A DNA stretch of 64,000 nt from JACVRX01 sp963831385 (GTDB lineage: Bacteria > Actinomycetota > Actinomycetes > Jiangellales > Jiangellaceae): contig CAWHPW010000013.1 in assembly GCA_963831385.1 (NCBI GenBank), positions 1 through 64,000 of the forward strand, read 5' to 3'. The notes beneath the pieces are model-generated. The model ran no database searches. It saw nothing but the letters and a program-made list of their open reading frames with translations, and was not told the DNA's origin. Within the stretch, counting starts at the first letter, position 1, and each line of letters starts with the position of its first letter. Of this stretch, positions 43,881 through 54,500 are shown piece by piece. Position numbers and translations under genes: made by a program.

Positions 43881-45146
43881 ATGCGAAGGATCGATACGGT
43901 CGTCATCGGGGCAGGCCACGCCGGGCTCGCGATGAGCTTCTGCCTGACCGACGCCGCCCGGTACCACGTTGTGCTCGACCGGGGACGGCTGGCGGAGAGT
44001 TGGCGCAGCTCCCGCTGGGACTCGCTGCGCCTGCTGACGCCCAACTGGATGACGCGGCTGCCTGGCTGGCGGTATCAGGGCACTGATTCCGAAGGCTTCA
44101 TGTCGGCCGCCGAGCTAACGGCCTACCTGGAGAACTACGCACAATCCTTCGACGCACCGATCCAGAGCTGGAATTCCGTGACCGACGTCGCTCCAGTCGC
44201 CGACGGCTACCGCGTCACCACCACGCAGGGCTCCTGGCTCGCCCGAAACGTGGTCATGGCCACCGGCGCACGCCCGCACGTGCCGGATTACCATGCCGCG
44301 CGTCTCGATCCGAGCATCCAGCAGGTCCACACCACCCGGTACCGCAATCCGGATCAGCTGCCGGACGGCGGCGTGCTCGTGGTCGGCGCGTCGGCCTCCG
44401 GCGCACAGATCGCCGCCGAGCTCCGCGGAGCCGGGCGCGGCGTGATCCTGGCGGTCGGGGCGCACACACGGCTGCCGCGGCGGTACCGCGGCATCGACAT
44501 CATGTGGTGGCTGGAGCAGATCGGTGCGCTGAGTCGCACGATCGACCAAGTCCGCGACCCGCGACGGGCCAGCCGCGAACCGTCCCTCCAGCTGGGCACC
44601 GGATCGTCCAACGACGAGCTCAACCTGGCGACATTGAGCGAGATGGGCGTGGTGATCACCGGACGATTCACCGACACCGACGGCCACCAGGTGCACTTCG
44701 CCGACGACCTCGAAGCGGCGGTCACCGCTGCAGAGTCGCGGCTGGAGCAGACGCTTGCCGAGGTCGACCGCTTCATCCAGTCGACCGGCCTCGAAGCCGA
44801 GGTGCTGCCGAAAGAGCCGGTTCATCCGGTCAGCGTCACGGCCCAGCTCGATGCACTCAACCTGAAGGCCACTGGCATCTCGACCGTCGTCTGGGCCACC
44901 GGTTTCCGGCACGAATACCCGTGGCTGCGGGTGCCGGTGCTCGACCGCCACGGCGACGTTCGGCAACACCGCGGAATCACCTCGGCGCCTGGCCTCTACG
45001 TCATCGGCCAGCGGTTCATGCACCGCCGCGACTCCAGCTTCATCGACGGCGCCCGCCACGACGCCCGGACCATCTGCGAGCACATCGAGGAATCGAACCG
45101 TTCGCGCTGTATCCGACCACCCCTACCCGCAGGAGCAGGAACGTGA
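43881..45146 (+). CDS. Flavin-containing monooxygenase-like oxidoreductase
   Basis: 421 residues from the ATG at 43881. FAD motif TVVIGAGHAGLAMSFCLTD, then LAESWRSSRWDSLRLLTPNW, NADP motif VLVVGASASGAQIAAELRG and C-terminal STVVWATGFRHEYPWLRVPV. Its relation to the protein at 22644 is clear (WDSLRLxTP, GGVLVVGA). Stop overlaps the GTG or lies 2 bp before the ATG of the next gene. Possibly oxidises a sulphide, amine or ketone; substrate unknown. Confidence 0.88.
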   Translation: MRRIDTVVIGAGHAGLAMSFCLTDAARYHVVLDRGRLAESWRSSRWDSLRLLTPNWMTRLPGWRYQGTDSEGFMSAAELTAYLENYAQSFDAPIQSWNSVTDVAPVADGYRVTTTQGSWLARNVVMATGARPHVPDYHAARLDPSIQQVHTTRYRNPDQLPDGGVLVVGASASGAQIAAELRGAGRGVILAVGAHTRLPRRYRGIDIMWWLEQIGALSRTIDQVRDPRRASREPSLQLGTGSSNDELNLATLSEMGVVITGRFTDTDGHQVHFADDLEAAVTAAESRLEQTLAEVDRFIQSTGLEAEVLPKEPVHPVSVTAQLDALNLKATGISTVVWATGFRHEYPWLRVPVLDRHGDVRQHRGITSAPGLYVIGQRFMHRRDSSFIDGARHDARTICEHIEESNRSRCIRPPLPAGAGT

Positions 45147-45148
45147 CT

Positions 45149-46344
45149 ATGAACCGCTCGACCCATGACGTGATCGTGGTCGGTGCGCGCTGCGCCGGAT
45201 CGGCGACGGCGATCCTGCTGGCCCGGCGAGGTCTCCGAGTCCTCGTGCTCGACCGGGCCCGGTACGGCAGCGACACGGTCTCCACCCACGCACTGATGCG
45301 TGGCGGGGTGCTGCAGCTGAAGCGATGGGCCTGCTCGACGAGATCGTCGCCGCCGGCACGCCACCGGTGACCCGGGTGGTCTTCCACTACCCGGACGAGA
45401 CCACGCCGATATCACTCAAGATGGCCGCGGGCGTCAGTGCGCTCTACGCGCCTCGCCGCACGGTTCTGGATCGCGTGCTCGCCGATGCCGCGACGGCGGC
45501 CGGTGCGGATGTGCGGTTCGGCGTGACGGTGACCGGGCTGCTTCGCGACGACACCGGCCGGGTGACCGGAATCGCCGGCCAGGACGTCGGCGGACAGCGG
45601 CTGATCGCCTCCGCGCCGCTCACCGTCGGCGCCGACGGCATCCGTTCGGTTGTTGCTCGGGAGACCGGTGCTCCGGTGATTCGAACGGCGCGGACGGGTG
45701 GCGGCTCGTTCCTGTACGGATACTGGGACGACCTGCCGGTCGACGGCTACGAGTGGCTGTACGCGCCGGGTGGCAGCGCCGGCATGATCCCGACCAACGA
45801 CGGCCAGACGGTGGTCTTCGTCGGCACGACGCAGACGCGGATGAAGGCCGCCCGGCGGACTGGAAATGCGCATCAGGCGTTCGGCACGGTGCTCGAGACG
45901 GTGTCACCCGTTGCGGCCGAGCGTGTATCGGCGGCAAGACCGCCGCGTGGGCTACGCGGCTTCGCGAGTATGGCTGGCTACCTGCGGCAATCGTGGGGAT
46001 CTGGCTGGGCGTTGGTCGGGGACGCCGGATACTTCGAGGATCCGCTCAGCACCCACGGCATCACCGACGCACTGCGCGACGCCGAGCTCCTGGCAGATGC
46101 GGTGGCTGACATCCACGGCGGAACAGCCTCCGAGGCGGAAGCGCTGGCCGGATACCAGACGACAAGGGACGCACTCGTCCGCCGGCTCTTCAGTGCGGTG
46201 GAGGAGATCGCGAGCCACGCGTGGACGATCCCGCAGTTGCGGCGCCTGCTGCTCGAGGCCAGCTCGGCGATGAGCGGGCAGGTCGAGGCGCTGCAGAGCT
46301 TTGATGTGCATGACCGGTCCGCGGCAGCAGTTCTGGCGGGCTGA
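45149..46344 (+). pseudogene. FAD-dependent monooxygenase (PHBH-like), one frameshift
   Basis: From the ATG at 45149: MNRSTHDVIVVGARCAGSAT, YGSDTVSTHALMRGGVLQLK, RW; then a one-base deletion in a G-run near 45325-45330 shifts the frame to GLLDEIVAAGTPPVTRVVFH and on to the stop at 46344. Further motifs: GADGIRSVVARETGAPVIR and WALVGDAGYFEDPLSTHGIT (FAD ribityl site). Joined length ~398 residues, the size of a normal aromatic-hydroxylase-type flavoprotein. One G would restore the gene, so sequencing error is plausible. Confidence 0.85.
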
Positions 46345-46457
46345 GCCGTGACGACGGGCCGCCCGCCGGACGCCTGAGAGAACCGTGAGTAAGCACGCCG
46401 AGCCGACCCCGGGTGGATGATGACAATCGGTATACGGATCGAACGTCCGGGGAAACC

Positions 46458-47665
46458 GTGGCGAAGTCGCCTACGGCCGCCAAGGTCGAGATCAGAATGC
46501 TCGGCGGCTTCGAGGTGCTGCTCGACGGAACGCCCGTGCCGCCGAGCGGCTGGCCGCGCCCCCAAGCGGCCACCCTGGTGAAGTTGCTCGCCCTCGCGCC
46601 GGGGCGCCGGCTGCATCGAGAACAGCTCATCGACCGGCTGTGTGGCCCGACCTCACCATCGCCGACGCGGCGCCGCGGCTGCACAAGCTGGCCCACTACG
46701 CACGTCGCGCCCTCGGTGATGATCGGACGGCGGTGATCCTGCGCGGCGACACCGTCGCCCTGCTGCCCGAGGCGGACGTGGTCGTGGACGTCGATGTGTT
46801 TGAGCGGGTCGCGGAGGAGGCACTGGCAGACGGATCTGCGGGCGTGGCGACTGCGGCGCTCGAACGCTACGGCGGCACGCTCCTCCCTGACGACCTTGAC
46901 GAGACGTGGGCCGAGAATCGCCGCGAGCATCTGCGTTCGCGCTACCGGGACTTGTTGCGCCTCGCGGCCCGATGGGACGCTCTGCTCGCCGACGACCCGG
47001 CCGCGGAGGATGCGCACGTTGCATTGATGACGCAGCACATCGAGGCGGGCGACCACCGGGCCGCGTTGCGACAGTTCGAACGGATGGACGCCGCGCTCCG
47101 CCGCGACTCGGCGTCGGCCCGGGCCAACACGCGCTGGCCGTCCGCGACCAGATCCTCGCCGCCTTTCCCGAATACCGGGCAGACGCTGGCCAGGCCGGGC
47201 TGGTCGGGCGCCGGTCGGAGTGCGAACAGCTCGGTAGGCTGCTGGCCGACGCTGCGCACGGGTCCGGCGGCCGACACTAGTGGCGCGTTCAACCTCAACG
47301 GCATCGCCGCCACACCCGACGGACGCACTCTTATCGTCGGACATTCGACCGCCGAGGCGCTCTACACGGTTGATCCGATGACCGGCGCGAGCAGGCTGCT
47401 GTTTGCACCGATCGGCCCGGACGGCCTCGTCTACGAGGCCGGGAGGTTGTGGGTGGCGGAACCCTTCATGAACCAGGTCTCCAGGCTGCGGCTGAGCCCG
47501 GACCTGACCAGCGGGGTTGTCGAGGAGATCATCACCAGCCCGCTGTTCCAGACGCCGTCGACCGTCGCGATTCACGGCAATCGGCTCGCCGCCGTCAACG
47601 CTAAGTTCGACACGGGCTTCCCCCCGACCGCAGACGAATACGAGGTAGTAATCGTCGACCGTTGA
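46458..47665 (+). pseudogene. Chimera: SARP-type regulator N-terminus fused to beta-propeller C-terminus
   Basis: From the GTG at 46458: VAKSPTAAKVEIRMLGGFEV, LVKLLALAPGRRLHREQLID (OmpR-like wHTH); two frameshifts (~46632, ~47110) separate LTIADAAPRLHKLAHYARRA, DLLRLAARWDALLADDPAAE (BTAD) and QILAAFPEYRADAGQAGLVG, the start of the ATPase domain (RRSECEQLGRLLADAAHGSG). At 47261-47277 the sequence switches to the secreted propeller protein of 18656 (NLNGIAATPDGRTLIVGHST to its natural stop). The joint is the shared 17-mer GGTCCGGCGGCCGACAC. No signal peptide or propeller start exists here, so the product is dead. Confidence 0.85.
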
Positions 47666-47667
47666 CG

Positions 47668-47781
47668 GACCAGCAGGCGGTCCTACTCGACCGTGCAGCG
47701 ATGCTGTTCGAGGAGGCTGGGCAGCCACTGGACGCCGCTCGCTGCCGGCGCCGAGCTCGCGCTCCGGCCGCGCTCGCCTGA
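47668..47781 (+). pseudogene. C-terminal remnant of the SARP/LuxR-type regulator
   Basis: Directly after the propeller stop codon the frame reads DQQAVLLDRAAMLFEEAGQP, LDAARCRRR and ends at 47781. AxLFEExGxPLDAAR is typical of the last TPR of BTAD/LAL regulators. This suggests the central ATPase-TPR part of the regulator was replaced by the propeller segment. Short and inferential. Confidence 0.4.
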
Positions 47782-47879
47782 TTGTGCTCGCGGGCGAGAC
47801 CGGTTTGGTCCCCCCGGGCCCTGACCGAGCTGTGCCACCGGTCGTTCCGAGAGGCCGCCCGACCGGCCACACTGACGGA

Positions 47880-48320
47880 ATGAGTGCGGACGAGCAGTCG
47901 GCCTGGCAGGACAAGCGGCGGGACGTTGCGGCTCAGCGTGCGGCCGCGCTGCAACGGCGGAAAGCTGTTGATTCGCAACAGGCCCGCAAGCTGGTGAACT
48001 GGTTCGTGGACGAGGCCCGCGAACGGGAACTGGCCACGACGTCGCTGCGCTCCAAAGCACAGAACGGGCGCACCACGTACCGCACCGCCCTCACCGGGTG
48101 GTACCTCAAACGGAACGGCTCACTGGCGATCGGTGTGGACGGTGGCTTCTACATCATGTCGTCGCCGCCGAGCCTGCGCGCACGATTCACCGGTGCGGTC
48201 CTCCACCCTTCCGAGCCGCCACTCGTCGTCGGCGTCGGCGGCAGGGACGGCGAGTCGATGCCGCTCGAGGAGCTCCTCCGTCTTCGTCTGGAGGCAGGCG
48301 ACGCATTTCCCAATCCGTGA
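47880..48320 (+). CDS. Conserved hypothetical protein
   Basis: 146 residues (MSADEQSAWQDKRRDVAAQR). Basic helical N-terminus (QRRKAVDSQQARKLVNWFVD), then a compact beta-containing region, TYRTALTGWYLKRNGSLAIG, GGFYIMSSPPSLRARFTGA. No export signal. A soluble actinobacterial type of unknown function. Confidence 0.65.
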   Translation: MSADEQSAWQDKRRDVAAQRAAALQRRKAVDSQQARKLVNWFVDEARERELATTSLRSKAQNGRTTYRTALTGWYLKRNGSLAIGVDGGFYIMSSPPSLRARFTGAVLHPSEPPLVVGVGGRDGESMPLEELLRLRLEAGDAFPNP

Positions 48321-48335
48321 AAAAGTTCAAGTGAC

Positions 48336-48361
48336 TATGATGGTCATCTACAACTGACCAT
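48336..48361 (+). promoter_or_regulatory. Promoter/operator of VapBC-like pair
   Basis: TATGAT (48336-48341) may be the -10. It overlaps a perfect 7-bp inverted repeat, ATGGTCA (48340-48346) and TGACCAT (48355-48361), ending 9 bp before the antitoxin start. Suits autoregulation by the antitoxin. Confidence 0.5.
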
Positions 48362-48370
48362 GGAGGTCTG

Positions 48371-48661
48371 ATGACCGTGGTGTCGGTATCCGAACTCAAG
48401 GCACATCTGTCGCGGTATCTGCGCGCGGTCCGGCGAGGCGGTGAGGTCCAGATCGTCGACCGAGGTCGGCCGGTCGCACGACTGGTTGCGGTCGCCCATG
48501 GCGACGACGAATCCGGCGAGGATCCGCGCAGCCGTCTGGTTGCCGACGGGATCGTGCGGGCCGGCAATGGGCGGATCCTCGAGATCGTGGACGAGCCGCC
48601 ACTGAACCTGCCGGTGAGCATGACAGCGGCGCTGGAGGAAGAGCGGGCGGATCGGCTGTGA
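48371..48661 (+). CDS. Phd/YefM-type antitoxin
   Basis: 96 residues: MTVVSVSELKAHLSRYLRAV, RGGEVQIVDRGRPVARLVAV, the N-terminal DNA-binding fold of Phd/YefM, followed by a toxin-binding tail. GGAGG precedes the ATG. GTGA overlap with the PIN-domain toxin. Expected to bind the inverted repeat upstream. Confidence 0.9.
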   Translation: MTVVSVSELKAHLSRYLRAVRRGGEVQIVDRGRPVARLVAVAHGDDESGEDPRSRLVADGIVRAGNGRILEIVDEPPLNLPVSMTAALEEERADRL

Positions 48662-49088
48662 GGTATTGGGACGCCTCGGCCCTGGTCCCGCTCATCGCCG
48701 CCGAACCGCGGACCGAGGAAGTCCGCGGCTGGTTGCGCGACGATCCGGCCGTGGTGACCTGGGCGTGGACCAGCGTCGAGATCGTCAGCGCGGTCGAACG
48801 GACGGGTCCGTGACGGGCTAGGTGACCCGCGCCGAGCGACGTCTCGTCCTCGATCGTTTCGGAACTCTCGCGGAGGGATGGGACGAGGTGACTGACGTGC
48901 TTGCGGTGCGGGCCCGGGCTGTTCCGCTGCTCGCGCGCCATCCGCTGCGAGCCGCGGACGCGGCGCAGTTGGCTGCGGCGCTCCTGCTCCGTGACGAGCT
49001 TGGACCGCCGCCTGCTTTCGTCTGCCTCGACCAACGGCTCGCGATGGCCGCAGAGAAGGAAGGGCTGCCAACGGTCCCCGGCCCCTGA
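48658..49088 (+). pseudogene. PIN-domain (VapC) toxin, two close frameshifts
   Basis: GTG start: VRYWDASALVPLIAAEPRTE, AWTSVEIVSAVER (first PIN Asp and Glu); then two one-base insertions between about 48800 and 48825; continues VTRAERRLVLDRF, HPLRAADAAQLAAALLLRDE and FVCLDQRLAMAAEKEGL (remaining acidic residues). All four catalytic acids survive in the joined protein. Either error or an inactivated toxin next to an intact antitoxin. Confidence 0.8.
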
Positions 49089-49210
49089 ACGACGGCATGG
49101 TGCACGTCCGGGTCCGTGAATGAGCAGCGCGCGCTGGACGCGCTGGAGCCGTTGGTCTTCGAGCTCCAGGTCGCGGACGTCACAGACCCGGAGCAGCCCG
49201 GCCCGGTGAG

Positions 49211-49429
49211 TTGATCAGGTGCGACGGCTGGCCACACCGGATCCTCGCCGAGGAGGTCCCCAACCCGGGCGAGATCGTGTTTTCGGCCAATTGCCACTAC
49301 AGGCGGCCACCGGAGTACTCGGTACCGGTCCTTCAGCTCAGCAACGACGACGAGGCCGGCCGGTTCCCCTGGGAGACCGGCTACCAAGACCCGCAACTAC
49401 AGCCGAGGCCGGGAAACTTCAGGGCGTGA
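49211..49429 (+). CDS. Small protein with DUF4262-like C-terminus
   Basis: Open frame of 72 codons. GEIVFSANCHYRRPPEYSVP and LQLSNDDEAGRFPWETGYQD, with the ALQLxxxDRxGRFPWExGY-like tail typical of DUF4262, but normal members are ~150 residues, so this could be the C-terminal half of a truncated gene. Start not supported by a ribosome site. Confidence 0.45.
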   Translation: MIRCDGWPHRILAEEVPNPGEIVFSANCHYRRPPEYSVPVLQLSNDDEAGRFPWETGYQDPQLQPRPGNFRA

Positions 49430-49655
49430 TCGGCCTTCGGTTTCGGGGCGTCGGCGCGAACCGCGAACTGTCGCGCAGCTTCGAGTGAACGAGGGGTCTC
49501 GCGGAGCTCATCCGACCGGGTCTTGCAGCCACCAGACGACCGGCAGACGGCCGAGGGCCGCCCGGCGGATCGGAAGCGAGCGCGCCGAGAGCCTTGCGAA
49601 GTTTGATCAGGCCCGATCGGGTGCGAGGAAAGCGGGCGTGATGGCAGAAGACGAC

Positions 49656-51548
49656 TCAACGCCGGGGCGTTGCAAGGCCACTTGCTCTGACGACCGGTCG
49701 TTCGGCCGCGGCACGGATCGACGCGGTGGTCCCGACGACTCGCACCGACTTGCGAGCACGGGTGACGGCCGTGTAGAGCAGCTCGCGGCTCAGCAGCGCC
49801 GATTCCGCGGGAGGCAGCAGCACGGTCGCGCGGGCGAATTGGCTGCCCTGGGCGCGGTGCACCGTCATCGCGTGGACTGTCCCGACGGCGTCGAGTCGGC
49901 TGGGTGCGACTTCGATCACTTCTGTTCCGCGAGTGAAGACGGCGGCGGGGCCGGTCGTGCCGTGGTCAATGACGACGCCGGTGTCGCCGTTGAAAAGTCC
50001 GAGCTCATAGTTGTTGGCGGTGATGATCAGCGGGCGGCCGATGTACCACTCACGGTCGGGTTCGAACTCCGGGACCGCTGCGGCGAGCCAGCGTTCGACC
50101 TCCTGGCTCCAGCGGGAGACGCCGTAGGGGCCGCGGCGGTGGGCGCAGAGCAGGCGGTGGTGGTCCAGCGCTACTAGAGCGGCGGGTGCGTCGCCGGCGA
50201 GCGCGGCCTCGATGACGGCCCGGCCGGCATTCACGACGTCGGCGCGGAGGCCTTCGAGGCCGGCTGGGTTGCGGGCTTCCAGGTCGGTCTCGACGAACTC
50301 GACATGGGGGTCGCCGCGGCGGAGTACCGCCATAACGTCGTCGGCGTGGCCGCGGCGGATGGCTTCGGCCAGCTCGGCGATCGCGCCACCATAGCGGTGG
50401 ACGATGCGAAGCCGAACAACGTCGTTGCGGAGCTCGGGTTCCACGTCAGCAACTGGCTGAACATCGTCAGGCAGGAGATTGCTCAGACGGGCCGATCTGT
50501 CGTCCGGCGCAGGCCGGGGTTGGCGGCGGACTAGGTCGCCGAGAACAGCGCCGGCTTCAACGGAGGCGAGCTGATCCGGGTCGCCAACCAGGACCAGCTG
50601 TGCGTCCGGGCGCATCGCTTCCAGCAGCCGGGACATCAGCGTCAGGGACACCATCGAGGTCTCGTCCACCACCACCATGTCGTACGGCAGATGGTTGTCC
50701 CGGTTGAAGCGGAATCGGCTGTGCGAGTCAGGTCGCCAGCCGAGCAGGCGGTGCAGGGTCGACGCTGGCGGAGCGGGTGGAACTTCGATCCCTTCGCCGG
50801 TGAGGCGGGCGAATTCCTCGGTGACCGCTTCCTGCATGCGTGCTGCGGCCTTGCCAGTCGGTGCGGCCAGAGCAACGCGTGGCGGCGTGTCGTGCATTTC
50901 GGCTAGCAGGGCGAGCAGGCGGGCAATTGTCGTGGTCTTGCCGGTTCCAGGGCCGCCAGCGATGACTGTCACCCAACCGGTCACGCATGCTGCCACGCCG
51001 AGACGCTGCAAGTCCGGGGCGGGGCCGGGGAAGAAGCGGTCGAGCGCCAAGTGCAGCCGGTCGGTGTCGATCTCTGGCGGCGTTCGCGACGTACGGGTCT
51101 CGAGCTGGTCACGGATGAGTTGTTCCTCGCGCCAGTAGCGGTCGAGATAGAGCAGGCCGTCGACCAGGCGAAGCGGGCGGTTGTCCGGTCCGTCGATGCC
51201 GACCGCGATGACGGGGCTGCGTGTACACGCTGAGATCCAGTCGGATGGGTCGGGCCACGGGAGGGAGTCGAAGTCCGCTGATTCCTCGACATCGCCGGCC
51301 GAGCGGTCGGGCTTCGGCGAGGTCGATGCAGACCGAGCCCTCACGGACCGCTCGCACGGCGAAGTGCGGCGGCAAGCAGGACCTGATCGTTCGACTCGCC
51401 GCAGAGCCGGCCGAGTGTCGTCGCTACATGGATGTCGCTGGCGGTCAAGCACTCCGGCGGCGTTGAACTCCGCGAGCAAACCTTGTGCCCGAGCCGCCAG
51501 CCGGACGTCGTGAAGATCGTCGTGATGATTATCGAGGAGCAGGGTCAT
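49656..51548 (-). pseudogene. recD: RecD-type exonuclease V alpha subunit, three frameshifts
   Basis: Start at 51548 overlaps the recB stop (ATGA). MTLLLDNHHDDLHDVRLAAR, LLAEFNAAGVL; then between about 51440 and 51290 the frame changes three times (TASDIHVATTLGRLCGESND, REGSVCIDLAEARP, DVEESADFDSLPWPDPSDW), netting back to the original. The rest is intact: P-loop VIAGGPGTGKTTTIARLLAL, DExx MVVVDETSMVSLTLMSRLLE, and UvrD-like motifs to TVHRAQGSQFARATVLLPP. The 5'-3' helicase motor of RecBCD by family. Sequencing error is the simplest explanation. Confidence 0.88.
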
Positions 51549-54500
51549 GGTGCACCTCGGTCGAGCAAGGCGGAGATGTCCTCGATGAGCCCTGCCGGCG
51601 GCTGCCAGGAGAACACTCCGCACGGCACTCCGCCGATCACCGGTGTCTCCGGGCCGCACATGCCGCGCAAGAACAGGTAGAGCACGCCGCCGATGTGAGT
51701 CGCCGGGTCGTAGCCGGGCTGCCGCCAGCGCAGGAACCGGTGCAGCGCCACCGAGTACAGCAGCGCCTGCAGCGGGTAGTGCGCGCGGATCATCTCGGCG
51801 GCCATTGCTTCGGGGCGGTAGTCCCACGCGGTCAGTGGCTCGGCGCCGCTCGGGCCGAAGCCGCCCAGCCAGTTGGTCTTGTAGTCGACGACGACATGGC
51901 GGAGGTCGCCGTCGGGCATCCGAACTCGGAGGACGGCGTCGATGCTGCCGGAAAGGTATCCACGCAACCGTTGGCCGCCGAGTCCCGGTGCGCGAAGAGC
52001 GTCGGCGTAGCCGGCGAGCGGGTCGGACGGCGGTATGTGCCGGCGGAGCAGATCGGCAATCGCGGCGACGGTTGCGTCGGCGGCGCTCGGGTGGTCGCCG
52101 CCGGCGAGAGGCAGCTCGAAGTCCAGCTCGGCCAGCCGGTCTGCCGTCGAGAAGTCACGTAGGCGACGGCCGTCAGCAAGAGGTCCGAGCGGGGTTTCGA
52201 GCGGCGGAAACAGCCCGTCCGCGAGCGCGATCGGCTCCACCGGCACGCCAAACTGGCGCTCAACGGCTTCGGTACACCGTTCGCGCAGCTCGGCGGCGAC
52301 GTCGTCGGCACTTGGATCGACGTACTCCAGCACGGTGTGCACGAGCGTCCCGAACGCCGCGCCGGATGGAAAGTCGGCCAGCGGCGACGGGACAGTGCGC
52401 AGCGCCTCCTCGAGCAGGTCAACCGAGGCTGCAGCCGCCACGGAAGGAGCCGCTGGTTCGTCCTGCCGTTCTTCCGCTTCCAGTTCTGGCTCGCTGCCGA
52501 CGCCTGGTTCCGGAACGACGTCGTCGTGGAGGAACCGGGTGAGCCCGGTGTAGGACGTGCGCCGCCAGCCCTCGTCCAACCCGCGGTCGAACGTCGCCGC
52601 GGCCAGCGCCGGTGCTGAATCCGACACCGGCCGCCAGCGCGCCGCACGATCGTCGGCAACGTCCTCCACGGCAACAGTTCCGGCGGCGAGCGAGAACAAG
52701 TCGACCAGCCGGCCGCGAACGTCGACGTCGCGCATCAGCCGAACCCGAGTGGGCGGCTGCTCGGCTGAATCGAAGTCGCTGAACAGCAACCGGCTCAACG
52801 GCGCGTGCTCGGCGGTCGTCGCGGGCACCCACCAGGCGACGACTTGGCAGCGGGCTCGAGTCATCGCGACGTACAGCAGGCGCAGGTCCTCGCCCAGCTC
52901 CTCGGCAAGATGCGAGTCCCGCCGCTCAAAGTAGCCCGGCCCGTCCTTGCCGCCGACGTCGAGCAGCCGGATGCCGTCGGCGTCGTGCAGCCGCAGCGGG
53001 TCCGGGTTGTCGGGCACGTACCGGTCCCACCCGTACGGCACGTAGACGACCGGGAACTGCAGGCCCTTTGCGCCGTGGATGGTCACCACCTGCACGGCGT
53101 CGGCGTCAGACTCCAGCCGGCGGCTGCGCTCCTCGGCCGCGTCTGCAGCAGCCTCGTTGATCCGCCGCTGCAGCCACTCGACGATCGCTGCCAAGCCGAG
53201 CCGGCCGGTGACCGCGGCCGCATGCAGCGCCTGGCCGATGTGCCGGACGTCGGTGAGCCGACGCTCGCCGTCGTCGGTGCCGAGCAGCCGCTCGACCAGT
53301 CCGGACGACGTCATGACCTCGAGAAGCGCCGCGACGCCGCGCGCGGCGAGCACATCGCGCCACGACCGCAGGAGTTGGCCGAGCTCGTCGGTACCTGCGT
53401 CGCCGGAGTCGGCGAGCTGGCGCGGCGTCCAGCCGACGAACGGGGTCAGCGCAGCTGCGCGCACCAGACCGGCCCGGTGCGGTTGCTCAAGCGCGCGCAG
53501 GAGGCATAGCCAGTCCCGCGCGGTCGGGGCCAGGAAAACGCTGCGGCTGCCGGTGAGCACCGCCGGCACTCCCGCAGCGGCCAAGGTGTCCCGGACCATG
53601 GCCGCCTGATCGTTGGTCCGGACCAGCACCGCGATGTCGCCGGGGGAGACCGCCCGCGCGTCGCCCTTCAGCGCTAGCCGAGCCGGGCCATCGAGCAGCT
53701 TGACGATGTCGCACGCGACGTCCTCGGCAACGATCCGGCGCGCCACCTTGGCAGTGATCTTCGCCCGGTCGGACACGTCGGCCAGCGCACGACGCACAAC
53801 GCGCAGCCGTAGCGGGGGGCCGGCGTCGTCGAGTCTGGGCTCGTCATGCGACGCGACCACGTCGCGCACCGGAATCCGCTCGTCGCCCAGCGCCGCGCCC
53901 CGGAACACCGACCCGAGCGCGGTGAGCAGGGGTGAGTCGCTGCGCCAGTTGCGAGCCAGCGTGCGGTGCTCCGACGCGACGTCTCTGGCCGAGAGGTAAG
54001 CGATCAAGTCTGCGCCGCGGAAGGCGTAGATCGCCTGCTTCGGGTCGCCGATCAGCACCAGCGTCGTCGTGCCGTGGAATGCGGTCTCCAGGATCCGCCA
54101 CTGCAGCGGATCGGTGTCCTGGAACTCGTCGACCAGCACGACCTTGTACCGCGACCGGACTCGCTCGACGGCGGCCGCGCCGCGCACCGGATCGCGCAGG
54201 GCGTCGTCGAGCCGGCTGACCAGGTCGTCGTAGTCGAGCAGGCGGCGCATCCGCTTGCGGCGGTACACCTCTTTCTCTGTGTCGCTCGCCAGGGCGTAGC
54301 GGAGTCGGGCCGGCGAGCCGTCCGGCGCTTCGGACGCGACGAGCGTCGCCTGCGGGTCGCCGATCGCCGCCCGGGCGACGGTGAGCGCGGTACGCAAGTC
54401 GAGGGCCGGCTCTGCAGTCTCGGCGGCGAACCGGCGCAAGTACAGATCACCGACCACCTCGACCACCAGGTCGTCGACGTCCTCGACGAACGTGGCGTCG

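Noticed and set aside
46190..47914. 574-codon open frame on the minus strand
   Set aside because: Antisense shadow of the SARP/propeller chimera and its neighbours; Arg/Gly/Pro-rich composition and no domain.
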